Origin: Mycolicibacterium moriokaense
Lineage (GTDB): Bacteria > Actinomycetota > Actinomycetes > Mycobacteriales > Mycobacteriaceae
Length of the DNA stretch: 64,000 nt
Direction: 5' to 3'
Assembly: GCF_003347205.1 (NCBI RefSeq)
Contig: NZ_QQBJ01000003.1
Location: 356,660 to 420,659, forward strand
Each line of letters begins with the position of its first letter. The first letter of the stretch is position 1. Below, piece by piece: positions 44,746 to 53,756 of this stretch. The translations under genes were made by a program, and so were the position numbers. Below the pieces are notes generated by a model that was given only the letters and a program-made list of their open reading frames with translations, had not been told where the DNA came from and made no database searches.

Positions 44746-45401
44746 CCGGCCGCTGCGTGGTCTTCGATCTCGACGGAGTGCTCGTGATGTCCGAGCACCT
44801 GTGGGAGCAGGGCTGGGCATCGGTGTCGGCGCAGCACGGCTATACCTGGACTCCCGAGGACACCAGGAGGTGTCAGGGCAAGAGCGTTCCCGAGTGGGCC
44901 CGCTACGTCAGCGAACGCACCGGCATGGACGAACAAGCCGCCGCCGATAGCGTTATCGCAGTGGTCGCCGCCGCTTACGACCGCAACGAGGTCCCGTTGA
45001 TCGACGGCGCCCTCGAACTGGTGCAGGCCGCCGCGATGAGAGTGCCGGTAGCGCTGGCCTCCTCGGCGCCCCGCGCGATCATCGACCGAGTGATGGCGAC
45101 GACCCCGGTGGGCGAGTACTTCCGTGCGACCGTGTCCAGCGCCGAGGTGGCGGCGGGCAAGCCCGCGCCCGACGTATACCAGGAAGCCGTCGCGAGGTTG
45201 GGCGCACGCAGCGCGGGCAGCTATGCGGTGGAGGACTCCAGCAACGGCATTCGGGCCGCCGCGGCCGCGGGGCTCACGGTTCTGGGCATGGAACATCCGC
45301 AGTATCCGGTCGATCGCGACGCGTCAGGGCGCGCCGCAGGCGTCTACCACAGCCTCGAAGACGTCACCGCGGTGCTGGTGAGCTTTCTCGACGAACGATA
45401 G
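44742..45401 (+). CDS. HAD-superfamily phosphatase/phosphoglucomutase-like protein
   Basis: About 219 residues from a GTG at 44742 overlapping the kinase stop. Motif I is [14 protein letters not shown] (nucleophile Asp and acid-base Asp), motif II SSAPRAI, motif III the Lys in [11 protein letters not shown], and motif IV the acidic AVEDSSNG. The helical cap ([19 protein letters not shown]) is of the beta-phosphoglucomutase/sugar-phosphatase type. It probably dephosphorylates or rearranges a sugar phosphate made by the neighbouring kinase. It is the last gene of the four-gene operon; hisN begins 52 bases later. Confidence 0.88.
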   Translation: MTGRCVVFDLDGVLVMSEHLWEQGWASVSAQHGYTWTPEDTRRCQGKSVPEWARYVSERTGMDEQAAADSVIAVVAAAYDRNEVPLIDGALELVQAAAMRVPVALASSAPRAIIDRVMATTPVGEYFRATVSSAEVAAGKPAPDVYQEAVARLGARSAGSYAVEDSSNGIRAAAAAGLTVLGMEHPQYPVDRDASGRAAGVYHSLEDVTAVLVSFLDER

Positions 45402-45453
45402 CTCTGCGGTCCGCCAAAGCCGGTCCGATCGCCGCCATGGTAGGACTGCACCC

Positions 45454-46233
45454 ATGACCTCGGTCGCAGAAGATCTCGCGCTCGCCCTCGACCTCGCCGA
45501 CGCCGCCGACGCGCTGACGCTGGATCGATTCGGCGCACTGGACCTCCACATCGAGACCAAGCCCGATCTGACACCCGTGACCGACGCCGACAGATCCGCC
45601 GAAGAGCTGTTGCGCTCGTCGCTGACCGTGCAGCGCCCGGACGACTCGATATTCGGCGAAGAGCTGGGCGGCACACCGAGTTTCACCGGCCGGCAGTGGG
45701 TGCTCGACCCGATCGACGGGACCAAGAACTTCGTCCGCGGCGTCCCCGTGTGGTGCACGCTCATCGCCCTGTTGGTCGACGGCTCCCCCATCGTCGGCGT
45801 CGTCAGCGCCCCCGCACTCGGCCGACGGTGGTGGGCAGGCGACGGCGAGGGTGCGTTCGCCTCGTTCGGCGGTGCAACACGGCGCATCTCCGTCTCCGGA
45901 GTCGACGACCTCGCCTCGGCCAGTCTGTCGTTCTCCGACCTCACCGGGTGGGGTGACCGCCGATCGCCCTTCCTCGACCTCACCGACGAGGTCTGGCGGC
46001 TACGCGGCTATGGCGACTTCTGGTCGCACTGCCTGGTGGCCGAGGGTGCCGTCGACATCGCCATCGAACCCGACCTCAAGCCGTGGGACCTCGCGCCCAT
46101 CGACATCCTGGTGCGCGAGGCGGGCGGTACTTTCACGAACTTCGACGGCAGGCCCGGCCCGCACGGCGTCAGCGCGGTGTCCACCAACGGACGCCTGCAC
46201 GAAGCGGTCCTGAGCAGGCTGTCCGCGATGTGA
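45454..46233 (+). CDS. hisN: Histidinol-phosphatase, inositol-monophosphatase family
   Basis: A 259-residue protein with the IMPase metal site: [14 protein letters not shown], the catalytic GEELGG and [15 protein letters not shown] (DPIDGT), and the closing [18 protein letters not shown]. In actinobacteria this family member (M. tuberculosis Rv3137) acts as the histidinol-phosphatase of histidine synthesis. Position next to fadE24-fadE23 supports orthology. Other IMPase substrates cannot be excluded from sequence alone. Confidence 0.88.
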   Translation: MTSVAEDLALALDLADAADALTLDRFGALDLHIETKPDLTPVTDADRSAEELLRSSLTVQRPDDSIFGEELGGTPSFTGRQWVLDPIDGTKNFVRGVPVWCTLIALLVDGSPIVGVVSAPALGRRWWAGDGEGAFASFGGATRRISVSGVDDLASASLSFSDLTGWGDRRSPFLDLTDEVWRLRGYGDFWSHCLVAEGAVDIAIEPDLKPWDLAPIDILVREAGGTFTNFDGRPGPHGVSAVSTNGRLHEAVLSRLSAM

Positions 46234-46254
46234 AGCACCTAACATTCCTTTTCT

Positions 46255-46274
46255 ATCTTACTCGGGAGTAAGAT
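46255..46274. promoter_or_regulatory. Perfect 20-bp interrupted palindrome upstream of fadE24
   Basis: ATCTTACTCGGGAGTAAGAT consists of nine-base perfect arms around GG, 41 bases before the fadE24 start. Its form and size suit a TetR-type repressor of fatty-acid genes. No regulator gene for it is adjacent. Confidence 0.75.
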
Positions 46275-46315
46275 CGGGTCATCGGCACTGCCCTACAGAG
46301 CGAGGCTGCACACAG

Positions 46316-47719
46316 ATGACCAACACGATCGACCGCAAATCTCCGCGCGCACCGAAGCGAAACGGAAAAGAAAGCGCCGTCGGCCTGCAGAAGCACAAGA
46401 GGACCCCGACCGATATCGGCCTGGCGCTGCTGACGCCGATCGTCGGCCAGGAGTTCCTGGACAAGCACAACCTGCGCGATCCGCTCAACCGCGGGTTGAA
46501 GTACGGCGTCAAGCAGGTGTTCTCCGTCGTCGGAGCGACGAACCGACAGTTCAAGAAGGTCTCCGGCGGCAAGGGCGGCCCGACGCGGCTGAAGGCCAAC
46601 GGCTCACAAAAAGGGTCCGACTACTTCGATCTGACGCCGGACGACGACCAGAAAATGATCGTCGAGACCGTCAGCGAGTTCGCCGACGAGGTGCTGCGTC
46701 CCGCCGCCCGCGAGGCCGACCAGAACGCAAGCTACCCAGCCGATCTAATCGCCAAGGCCAACGAACTCGGCATCACGGCGATCAACATCCCCGAGGACTT
46801 CGACGGGATCGCCGAGCACCGCGCCGCGGTGACGAACTCGTTGGTCGCCGAGGCACTCGCCTACGGCGACATGGGATTGGCGCTGCCGATCCTTGCGCCC
46901 GCAGGTGTCGCGTCCGCGCTCACCCACTGGGGCAGCGCGGACCAGCAGGCCACCTACCTCAAGGAGTTCGCAGGCGAGAACGTCCCGCAGGCGTGCCTGG
47001 CCATCGCCGAACCGAGCCCGCTGTTCGACCCGACCGCGCTTAAGACGACGGCCGTTCGCACTCCCAGCGGATACCGTCTCGACGGGGCGAAGTCGTTGGT
47101 CGTCGCCGCCAAGGAAGCCGAATTGCTGATCGTGGCAGCGCAATTGAACGGCAAGCCCGCACTCTTCCTGGTCGAGTCGTCAACGAAGGGGCTGACCGTC
47201 ACGCCCGAACCGAGCATGGGCATCCGCGCTGCGGCGCTCGGCCGGGTCGAACTCGACAACGTGACCGTGCCGCTGTCCGCGCGCCTCGGCGAGGATGCCG
47301 CCACCGACGGGGACTACTCGGAGGCGGTGGCGCTGTCCCGACTCGGCTGGGCCTCACTGGCGGTCGGAACCGCCCACGCGGTGCTCGACCACGTGGTGCC
47401 CTACGTCAAGGAGCGCCAGGCGTTCGGCGAGCCCGTCGCCCACCGTCAGTCGGTGGCGTTCATGTGCGCCAACATCGCGATCGAACTCGACGGCCTACGG
47501 CTGATCACCTGGCGCGGCGCGTCTCGGGCGGACCAGGGTCTGTCGTTCGCCCGCGAGGCCGCGCTGGCCAAGAAGCTGGGCACCGACAAGGGCATGCAGA
47601 TCGGCCTCGACGGCGTCCAGCTGCTCGGTGGCCACGGCTACACCAAGGAACACCCCGTCGAACGCTGGTACCGCGACTTGCGGGCGATCGGCGTCGCCGA
47701 GGGTGTCGTGGTCATCTAG
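46316..47719 (+). CDS. fadE24: Acyl-CoA dehydrogenase FadE24
   Basis: A 467-residue ACAD-fold protein. An extra N-terminal region of about 100 residues (basic, RKSPRAPKRNGKES) precedes the alpha domain (VSEFADEVLRPAAREAD), the flavin/beta region (QACLAIAEPSPLFD) and the C-terminal helical domain (GVQLLGGHGYTKEHPVERWYRDL). The catalytic Glu position is not obvious by eye. In M. tuberculosis the fadE24-fadE23 pair is induced by isoniazid, from memory. fadE23 follows after 19 bases, suggesting a heteromeric dehydrogenase. A palindromic operator lies upstream. Confidence 0.9.
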   Translation: MTNTIDRKSPRAPKRNGKESAVGLQKHKRTPTDIGLALLTPIVGQEFLDKHNLRDPLNRGLKYGVKQVFSVVGATNRQFKKVSGGKGGPTRLKANGSQKGSDYFDLTPDDDQKMIVETVSEFADEVLRPAAREADQNASYPADLIAKANELGITAINIPEDFDGIAEHRAAVTNSLVAEALAYGDMGLALPILAPAGVASALTHWGSADQQATYLKEFAGENVPQACLAIAEPSPLFDPTALKTTAVRTPSGYRLDGAKSLVVAAKEAELLIVAAQLNGKPALFLVESSTKGLTVTPEPSMGIRAAALGRVELDNVTVPLSARLGEDAATDGDYSEAVALSRLGWASLAVGTAHAVLDHVVPYVKERQAFGEPVAHRQSVAFMCANIAIELDGLRLITWRGASRADQGLSFAREAALAKKLGTDKGMQIGLDGVQLLGGHGYTKEHPVERWYRDLRAIGVAEGVVVI

Positions 47720-47738
47720 GGAAACGGAAAAGTCTGTC

Positions 47739-48953
47739 ATGGCAATCAATCTGGAACTTCCCCGCAAGCTGAACGCGGTCATCGAGAAGGCGCACCAGGG
47801 TGCGGCCGAGATGCTGCGGCCGATATCCCGCAAATGGGACCTACGCGAGCACGAGTACCCCGTCGAGCTGGACACCTTGGCCACCCTCTTCGAAGGCATC
47901 TCGGACGCAAAGGCTTTCGCGTTCGCGGGCGCCGAGGCGTTTCGCGACGCCGAAGAGGCCAAGGCGGCCAACCACAACGGCGGCAACATGTCGGCCGTCC
48001 TCAACGCGATGGAGATCAGTTGGGGCGACGTGGCTCTGCTGCTGTCGGTGCCGCGGCAGGGCCTCGGCAATGCGGCCATCAGCGGCGTGGCCACCGACGA
48101 ACAGCTCGAGCGGCTCGGCAAGAACGTCTGGGCGGCGATGGCCATCACCGAGCCGGGCTTCGGCTCCGACTCTGCCGCCGTGTCGACCACCGCCCAACTC
48201 GACGGCGACGAGTACGTCATCAACGGCGAGAAGATCTTCGTCACCGCAGGATCGCGCGCCACCCACATCGTGGTGTGGGCGACGCTGGACAAGTCGTTGG
48301 GCCGCGCGGCCATCAAGTCGTTCATCGTGCCGCGCGAATACCCCGGCGTGACCGTCGAGCGGCTCGAGGACAAACTGGGCATCAAAGCCTCCGACACCGC
48401 GGTGATCCGTTTCGACAACGTGCGGATCCCGAAGGACAACCTGCTCGGCAGCCCGGAGATCCAGGTCGAAAAGGGCTTCGCCGGCGTGATGGAGACCTTC
48501 GACAACACCCGGCCCGTGGTCGCCGCGATGGCGGTGGGCATCGCCCGCGCCGCCCTCGAGGACCTGCGCAAGATCCTCGAGGACGCAAGGGTGCAGATCT
48601 CCTACGACAAGCCCGCCCACGCCCAGAGCGCCGCGGCGGCGGAGTTCCTGCGCATGGAGGCCGATTGGGAGGCGGGCTATCTGCTGATGGTCCGGTCGGC
48701 GTGGCAAGCCGACAACGACATCCCGAACTCCAAGGAAGCGTCGATGGGCAAGGCCAAGGCCGCCCGGGTGGCCACCGACATCACCCTCAAGGCCGTCGAA
48801 ATGGCCGGTACCACAGGCTATTCGGAGGAGATGCTGCTGGAGAAGTGGGCGCGCGACAGCAAGATCCTGGACATCTTCGAAGGCACCCAGCAGATCCAGC
48901 AGTTGGTGGTGGCACGCAGGCTGCTCGGCCTGTCGTCGGCCGAACTGAAGTAG
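47739..48953 (+). CDS. fadE23: Acyl-CoA dehydrogenase FadE23
   Basis: About 404 residues from the ATG at 47739 (MAINLELPRKLN). It has FAD/substrate segments AMAITEPGFGSDSAAVSTTA, ITLKAVEMAGTTGYSEEM and the C-terminal IFEGTQQIQQLVVARRLL that closes the ACAD fold. Mycobacterial FadE enzymes often work as alpha2beta2 heterotetramers encoded by adjacent genes, which fits the fadE24-fadE23 order. The acyl substrate is unknown. It is followed 29 bases later by fadB4. Confidence 0.92.
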   Translation: MAINLELPRKLNAVIEKAHQGAAEMLRPISRKWDLREHEYPVELDTLATLFEGISDAKAFAFAGAEAFRDAEEAKAANHNGGNMSAVLNAMEISWGDVALLLSVPRQGLGNAAISGVATDEQLERLGKNVWAAMAITEPGFGSDSAAVSTTAQLDGDEYVINGEKIFVTAGSRATHIVVWATLDKSLGRAAIKSFIVPREYPGVTVERLEDKLGIKASDTAVIRFDNVRIPKDNLLGSPEIQVEKGFAGVMETFDNTRPVVAAMAVGIARAALEDLRKILEDARVQISYDKPAHAQSAAAAEFLRMEADWEAGYLLMVRSAWQADNDIPNSKEASMGKAKAARVATDITLKAVEMAGTTGYSEEMLLEKWARDSKILDIFEGTQQIQQLVVARRLLGLSSAELK

Positions 48954-48982
48954 GCCACCCAGCCGGGACGTAATGTCGGGGC

Positions 48983-49981
48983 ATGGACAAGTTCGCCGCC
49001 CTGCTCGCCCGCAAGAACGACGATCGCATCGACTGCGCGGTCGAGACCCTGCAGGAGTCCGACCTGCCACCAGGTGAGGTGACGGTCCGGGTGGCGTATT
49101 CGAGCGTCAACTTCAAGGACGCGCTCGCCGTGACGCCAAACGGCGGCGTCGTGCGTGACTATCCGATCGTGCCCGGCATCGACCTGACCGGCGAGGTGGT
49201 GGAGTCGCAGTCCCCCGACTTCGCCGTCGGCGACGCCGTGTTGGCGCACGGCTACGAGATCGGCACCGGACGCCACGGCGGCTACGCCGAATACGCGCGG
49301 CTTCCCGCGGACTGGGTGGTCGCACTCGGTGACCTCAGCCCGCGCGACGGCGCTGCGATCGGAACGGCCGGGTTCACCGCGGCGATGAGCGTGCAGGCGC
49401 TGATCGACTGGGGCATCAAGCCCGACGATGGTCCGATCGTCGTGACAGGGGCCACCGGCGGCGTCGGCTCGGTGAGCGTCGACCTGCTCGCGGCGTCCGG
49501 CTACGAAGTCGTCGCCTCGACGGGCAAGCCGGACGCCGCCGACCGGCTCAAGGCACTGGGCGCCGCCGAGGTCATCGGCCGGTTGCCCGAGGACCCCGAC
49601 GCCAAACCCCGACCCCTGGGCAAGACCAAGTGGGCCGGGGCCGTCGACTGCGTCGGCGGCAAGACATTGGCCGACGTGCTCAGCACCGTCCGGTACGGCG
49701 GCGCGGTCGCCGCCAGCGGTCTGACCGGCGGGGCCGGGCTGAACACCACCGTGATGCCGTTCATCCTGCGGGCCGTGTCGCTGCTGGGGATGGATTCGGT
49801 GCAGATGCCGATCGCGCCCCGCCGCGAGCTGTGGAAGAAGCTGGCCGGACCGCTACGGCCACAACATCTTTCAGAGATCACCAACGACGTTGATATCAAG
49901 GACGTGGTGAGCGTGCTCGACGAGGTGCATGCGGGCCGCTACTCGGGCCGCGCGGTCGTGAGGGTAGCCGGAGGCTTCTGA
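48983..49981 (+). CDS. fadB4: MDR-family quinone/acrylyl-CoA reductase-like protein (FadB4)
   Basis: A 332-residue medium-chain reductase without zinc ligands, of the YhdH/AcuI group. The N-terminus RVAYSSVNFKDALAVTPNG and GIDLTGEVVES are typical. The NADPH motif is VTGATGGVGSVSVDLLAASGY. YhdH/AcuI proteins reduce acrylyl-CoA or related enoyl compounds; in mycobacteria the gene is named fadB4 and annotated as a quinone reductase. Its stop overlaps the start of the next small gene (TGATG). Confidence 0.88.
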   Translation: MDKFAALLARKNDDRIDCAVETLQESDLPPGEVTVRVAYSSVNFKDALAVTPNGGVVRDYPIVPGIDLTGEVVESQSPDFAVGDAVLAHGYEIGTGRHGGYAEYARLPADWVVALGDLSPRDGAAIGTAGFTAAMSVQALIDWGIKPDDGPIVVTGATGGVGSVSVDLLAASGYEVVASTGKPDAADRLKALGAAEVIGRLPEDPDAKPRPLGKTKWAGAVDCVGGKTLADVLSTVRYGGAVAASGLTGGAGLNTTVMPFILRAVSLLGMDSVQMPIAPRRELWKKLAGPLRPQHLSEITNDVDIKDVVSVLDEVHAGRYSGRAVVRVAGGF

Positions 49982-50274
49982 TGCGCCGGGCACATGGTGC
50001 TCCTCACGTCCGCAGCCGGATCGCGGTCGGCGCATGTGCCGCCGCAATAGCCGCCGCACCGGTGGCGACGGCCGAACCGGCCGGCGACAACTCGAACTAC
50101 GCGCCCTACGGCGACGGGGTGCCGACGGTCATCTCCGGCGGTCCGGTGCCCACGATGAACGGCGTGCCCTGCGTCGCAGGCCATCTCGGCACCTGCATCT
50201 CGATGGCGCAAAACCAACCCCCGCCGAGGAAACCCTCGACGGGGGTTGGTCACAGCCCTACGGTCAGGCGCTGA
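49981..50274 (+). CDS. Small secreted protein of unknown function
   Basis: A 97-residue protein whose ATG overlaps the fadB4 stop. The signal peptide (VRSRIAVGACAAAIAAAPVATA) ends near AEPAG. The mature part of about 60 residues contains a Cys pair (VPCVAGHLGTC) and a Pro-rich end (QPPPRKPSTG). No family is recognised. The last 60 bases form the hairpin at 50213-50250 that appears to terminate the convergent antigen-85 gene, and the two genes' stop codons are directly adjacent. Confidence 0.7.
   Translation: MRRAHGAPHVRSRIAVGACAAAIAAAPVATAEPAGDNSNYAPYGDGVPTVISGGPVPTMNGVPCVAGHLGTCISMAQNQPPPRKPSTGVGHSPTVRR
50213..50250 (-). terminator. Hairpin terminator, probably for the antigen-85 gene
   Basis: An 11-bp perfect outer stem (ACCAACCCCCG with CGGGGGTTGGT) encloses a second five-base stem (CGAGG/CCTCG). 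On the minus strand it is followed by TTTTGCG. It lies just past the antigen-85 stop, inside the 3' end of the 97-residue gene. Confidence 0.65.
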
Positions 50275-51438
<1,164 letters not shown>

Positions 51439-51504
51439 CTATCGTCAATTCGGCGCTGTCCAGCACGGCCCGGCCGGGTCCCGTTCACCGTAGGGTAGTC
51501 GGTG

Positions 51505-52074
51505 ATGTCGATCGATCGCGCGGGGGCTGCCACCAGCCGATTGACCGTGGACGACTGGGTTCAGGCCGGCTTCGAGATCCTCGCCGAGGAAGGCATCACG
51601 GCGCTGAAAATCGACCGGCTGTGCACCAGGTTGGCGGTCACAAAAGGCAGCTTCTACTGGCATTTCACCGATATCCGCGGATACCGCTCGACGCTTATAG
51701 AAGCGTGGGGCGAATTGCGCGACGAGGACCGTCGCCATTTCGCCGACCTGGCGCAGATGCCGCCCCGGGAACGACTCTCACAGATGATGTCGTCGCTGCT
51801 GGCCGCGCGGCACTGGACCCTGGAGCGGGCGATGCGCGAGTGGGCCAGAACCGACGACGCGGTGGCCGCAAGCGTCCGGGCCGCCGATCAACGGGTGCTC
51901 GACGCCGTCCGGCAGGCGTTCGTCGATCACGGGTTCGACGACGACGACGCCGACCTGCGCGCCAACGCGACCTTCGCCGCCGGAATCGGCTTCCTCCACC
52001 TTTCAGGGCAGACGCCGAATGCCAAGGGCGCGAGGCACCGGGAGCGCTTTCTGGACCTCATGCTGACGCACTGA
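51505..52074 (+). CDS. TetR-family regulator
   Basis: About 189 residues from the ATG at 51505 (a GTG one codon earlier is possible). The helix-turn-helix is in ILAEEGITALKIDRLCTRLAV, then TKGSFYWHFTDIRGY. The C-terminal part is helical. It is 41 bases before the monooxygenase-like gene and on the same strand, with a perfect interrupted palindrome between them (52085-52102). It probably regulates the following catabolic operon. The gene is preceded by 255 bases of non-coding DNA after the antigen-85 gene in which I see no clear operator. Confidence 0.9.
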   Translation: MSIDRAGAATSRLTVDDWVQAGFEILAEEGITALKIDRLCTRLAVTKGSFYWHFTDIRGYRSTLIEAWGELRDEDRRHFADLAQMPPRERLSQMMSSLLAARHWTLERAMREWARTDDAVAASVRAADQRVLDAVRQAFVDHGFDDDDADLRANATFAAGIGFLHLSGQTPNAKGARHRERFLDLMLTH

Positions 52075-52084
52075 CCCCCGAGTT

Positions 52085-52102
52085 CCATACCTAAAAGTAT
52101 GG
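52085..52102. promoter_or_regulatory. Interrupted palindrome before the catabolic operon, probable operator
   Basis: CCATACCTAAAAGTATGG has six-base perfect arms around CTAAAA, 14 bases before the ATG of the monooxygenase-like gene and 11 bases after the TetR stop. Its position suggests an operator for this TetR or the one at 58222. Confidence 0.6.
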
Positions 52103-52115
52103 TAGGTTCTCGGCC

Positions 52116-53282
52116 ATGACAGCTGCTCCGGTCACCGCGCCGGACATCAGCCCCGGGTTCGTCGCCGACCTCGCGGAGCGCGCGCGGGAGGCCGAGCAAC
52201 TGCGCAGGCTGCCCGACGCCACCGTCGACGATTTCGTCGCGTCGGGGCTTGCCGAACTGCTGGTTCCGGCCCGCTACGGCGGATTGCAGGCGCCGTGGCC
52301 GGCGATTCTCGACCCGGTCCGGCGGATGGCCCATGGGTGCGCGTCCAGCGCCTGGACGCTGGGCTTCTTCACCCTGCACAACTGGATGATGGCGCTGTTC
52401 GGCGAGCAGGCGCAGCAGGAGGCGTTCGCCACCCGACCGTTCCTGGCCCCCGCGCCGCTGGCGCCGACGGGGCGCGGGATCGCCGTCGACGGCGGCATCC
52501 GGCTGACGGGGCGGTGGTCCTGGGCCACCGGCGTGATGCACGGCAACTGGGTGATCGTCGGCGCGCTGTGCGGGCCTGACGACTCGATCTATCCCGCATT
52601 GGCGCTGCTGCCGATCTCCGAGGCCGTCATCGAGGACGTCTGGCACACCGACGGCATGTGCGCCACCGGCTCCAACGACGTCGTCGTCTCCGATGTCTTC
52701 GTGCCGGAGCACCGGTTGGTCAGGGTCATTGACATCTACAAGGGCACCGCACCGGGCGCCGCCCTGCACGACGCCGACACCTACCGGTGGCCGATGGTGC
52801 CCGCGCTGGCGCTGCTGGCCGCGATGCCCGCACTCGGCAGCGCCGAGCGTGCCGCCGACGTCTACGCCGAGCGCCTTTCCCAGCGGGTACTCGCCTATGA
52901 GGGCGTCACACAGAAGGACAAGCCCATCGCGCAGGCCCACTTGGCGCAGGCGCGTGTGCGGTTGCGGGCGCTCGGCGGATTGCTCGCCGACACCGTCGGG
53001 CAGCTCGAAACACTGGTCGCCGCCGGTGATCCGGTACCGAGGCCGATCCGGGGTGAGGCGCGGCTGGCGGCGGCGCACATCGTGCACGAGTCGCGAGCCG
53101 TCATCGCCGACCTGCTCGGCGCATCGGGTGCCAGCGCACACTTCCTGGACAACCCGCTGCAACGAATCAAGCGCGACGTCGACGTGCTGGCCGGTCACGT
53201 GGTGTTCGACTACGCCACCAGCCGCGAGCTGGCGGGCGCGCTCATACTGGGAATGGACGTCCCGCGAACCGCAATGGTGTGA
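52116..53282 (+). CDS. Acyl-CoA-dehydrogenase-fold flavin monooxygenase-like protein (group D)
   Basis: A 388-residue protein with the ACAD fold but features of the two-component flavin monooxygenases such as HsaA: LVPARYGGLQAPWPAILDPVRRMAHGCASSAW, the beta-domain segment LTGRWSWATGVMHGNWVI, and the C-terminal AHIVHESRAVIADLLGASGA with a LDNPLQRIKRDVDVLAGHVVFD tail. Such enzymes use reduced flavin from a partner to hydroxylate phenolic or other rings. No flavin reductase is immediately adjacent except possibly the Ddn-like protein. It heads the operon. Confidence 0.8.
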   Translation: MTAAPVTAPDISPGFVADLAERAREAEQLRRLPDATVDDFVASGLAELLVPARYGGLQAPWPAILDPVRRMAHGCASSAWTLGFFTLHNWMMALFGEQAQQEAFATRPFLAPAPLAPTGRGIAVDGGIRLTGRWSWATGVMHGNWVIVGALCGPDDSIYPALALLPISEAVIEDVWHTDGMCATGSNDVVVSDVFVPEHRLVRVIDIYKGTAPGAALHDADTYRWPMVPALALLAAMPALGSAERAADVYAERLSQRVLAYEGVTQKDKPIAQAHLAQARVRLRALGGLLADTVGQLETLVAAGDPVPRPIRGEARLAAAHIVHESRAVIADLLGASGASAHFLDNPLQRIKRDVDVLAGHVVFDYATSRELAGALILGMDVPRTAMV

Positions 53283-53295
53283 GAAAGGGGCTCAC

Positions 53296-53685
53296 GTGGC
53301 CGACGACCTCCGCGACCGGATCACGACGCTGTTCCAGAAGAACGTCGCGAACCGACTGATGCGGGCGATGCCGTTCCAGACGCTGCTCGAGACGACGGGA
53401 CGCAAATCGGGCGAGCCGCGGCGCACCCCGCTGGGCGGCAGCAAGGTCGGTAACGAGTTCTGGTTCGTCTCGGAATTCGGCGAGAAGTCGCAGTACGTGA
53501 AGAACATCCAGGCCAACCCACATGTGCGGGTCAGGCTGCGCGGGCGCTGGCACAACGGGACCGCCCATCTGGTGCCCGACGACGACCCGCACGAGCGGCT
53601 GCGCTCGCTGCCGCAGTTCAACAGCTTCGGCGTGCGCACGTTCGGCACGAACCTGCTCTCGATCCGCGTCGATCTGACCGACTGA
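53296..53685 (+). CDS. Ddn-like deazaflavin (F420)-dependent nitroreductase family protein
   Basis: About 129 residues from a GTG at 53296. The split-barrel core reads ETTGRKSGEPRRTPLGGSKVGNEFWFVSEFGEKSQYVKNI, here recognised by TTGRKSGEPRRTPL and NPHVRVRLRGRW, a Ddn/FGD-like pattern. Members bind F420 and reduce quinones or nitro compounds. It starts 13 bases after the monooxygenase-like gene. It could supply reduced cofactor or act on a quinone intermediate. Confidence 0.82.
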   Translation: MADDLRDRITTLFQKNVANRLMRAMPFQTLLETTGRKSGEPRRTPLGGSKVGNEFWFVSEFGEKSQYVKNIQANPHVRVRLRGRWHNGTAHLVPDDDPHERLRSLPQFNSFGVRTFGTNLLSIRVDLTD

Positions 53686-53706
53686 CGTTGACGGCCCGGC
53701 CGTCAC

Positions 53707-53724
53707 AAAACTAAAGTCAGTTTT
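53707..53724. promoter_or_regulatory. Interrupted palindrome upstream of the homogentisate-dioxygenase-like gene
   Basis: AAAACTAAAGTCAGTTTT has perfect AAAACT/AGTTTT arms around AAAGTC, 33 bases before the ATG at 53757, in an AT-rich stretch. It suggests a second promoter and operator inside the operon. Confidence 0.55.
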
Positions 53725-53756
53725 ACTTTTTTGCCGCACCAGTGGGCAGGAGCACC

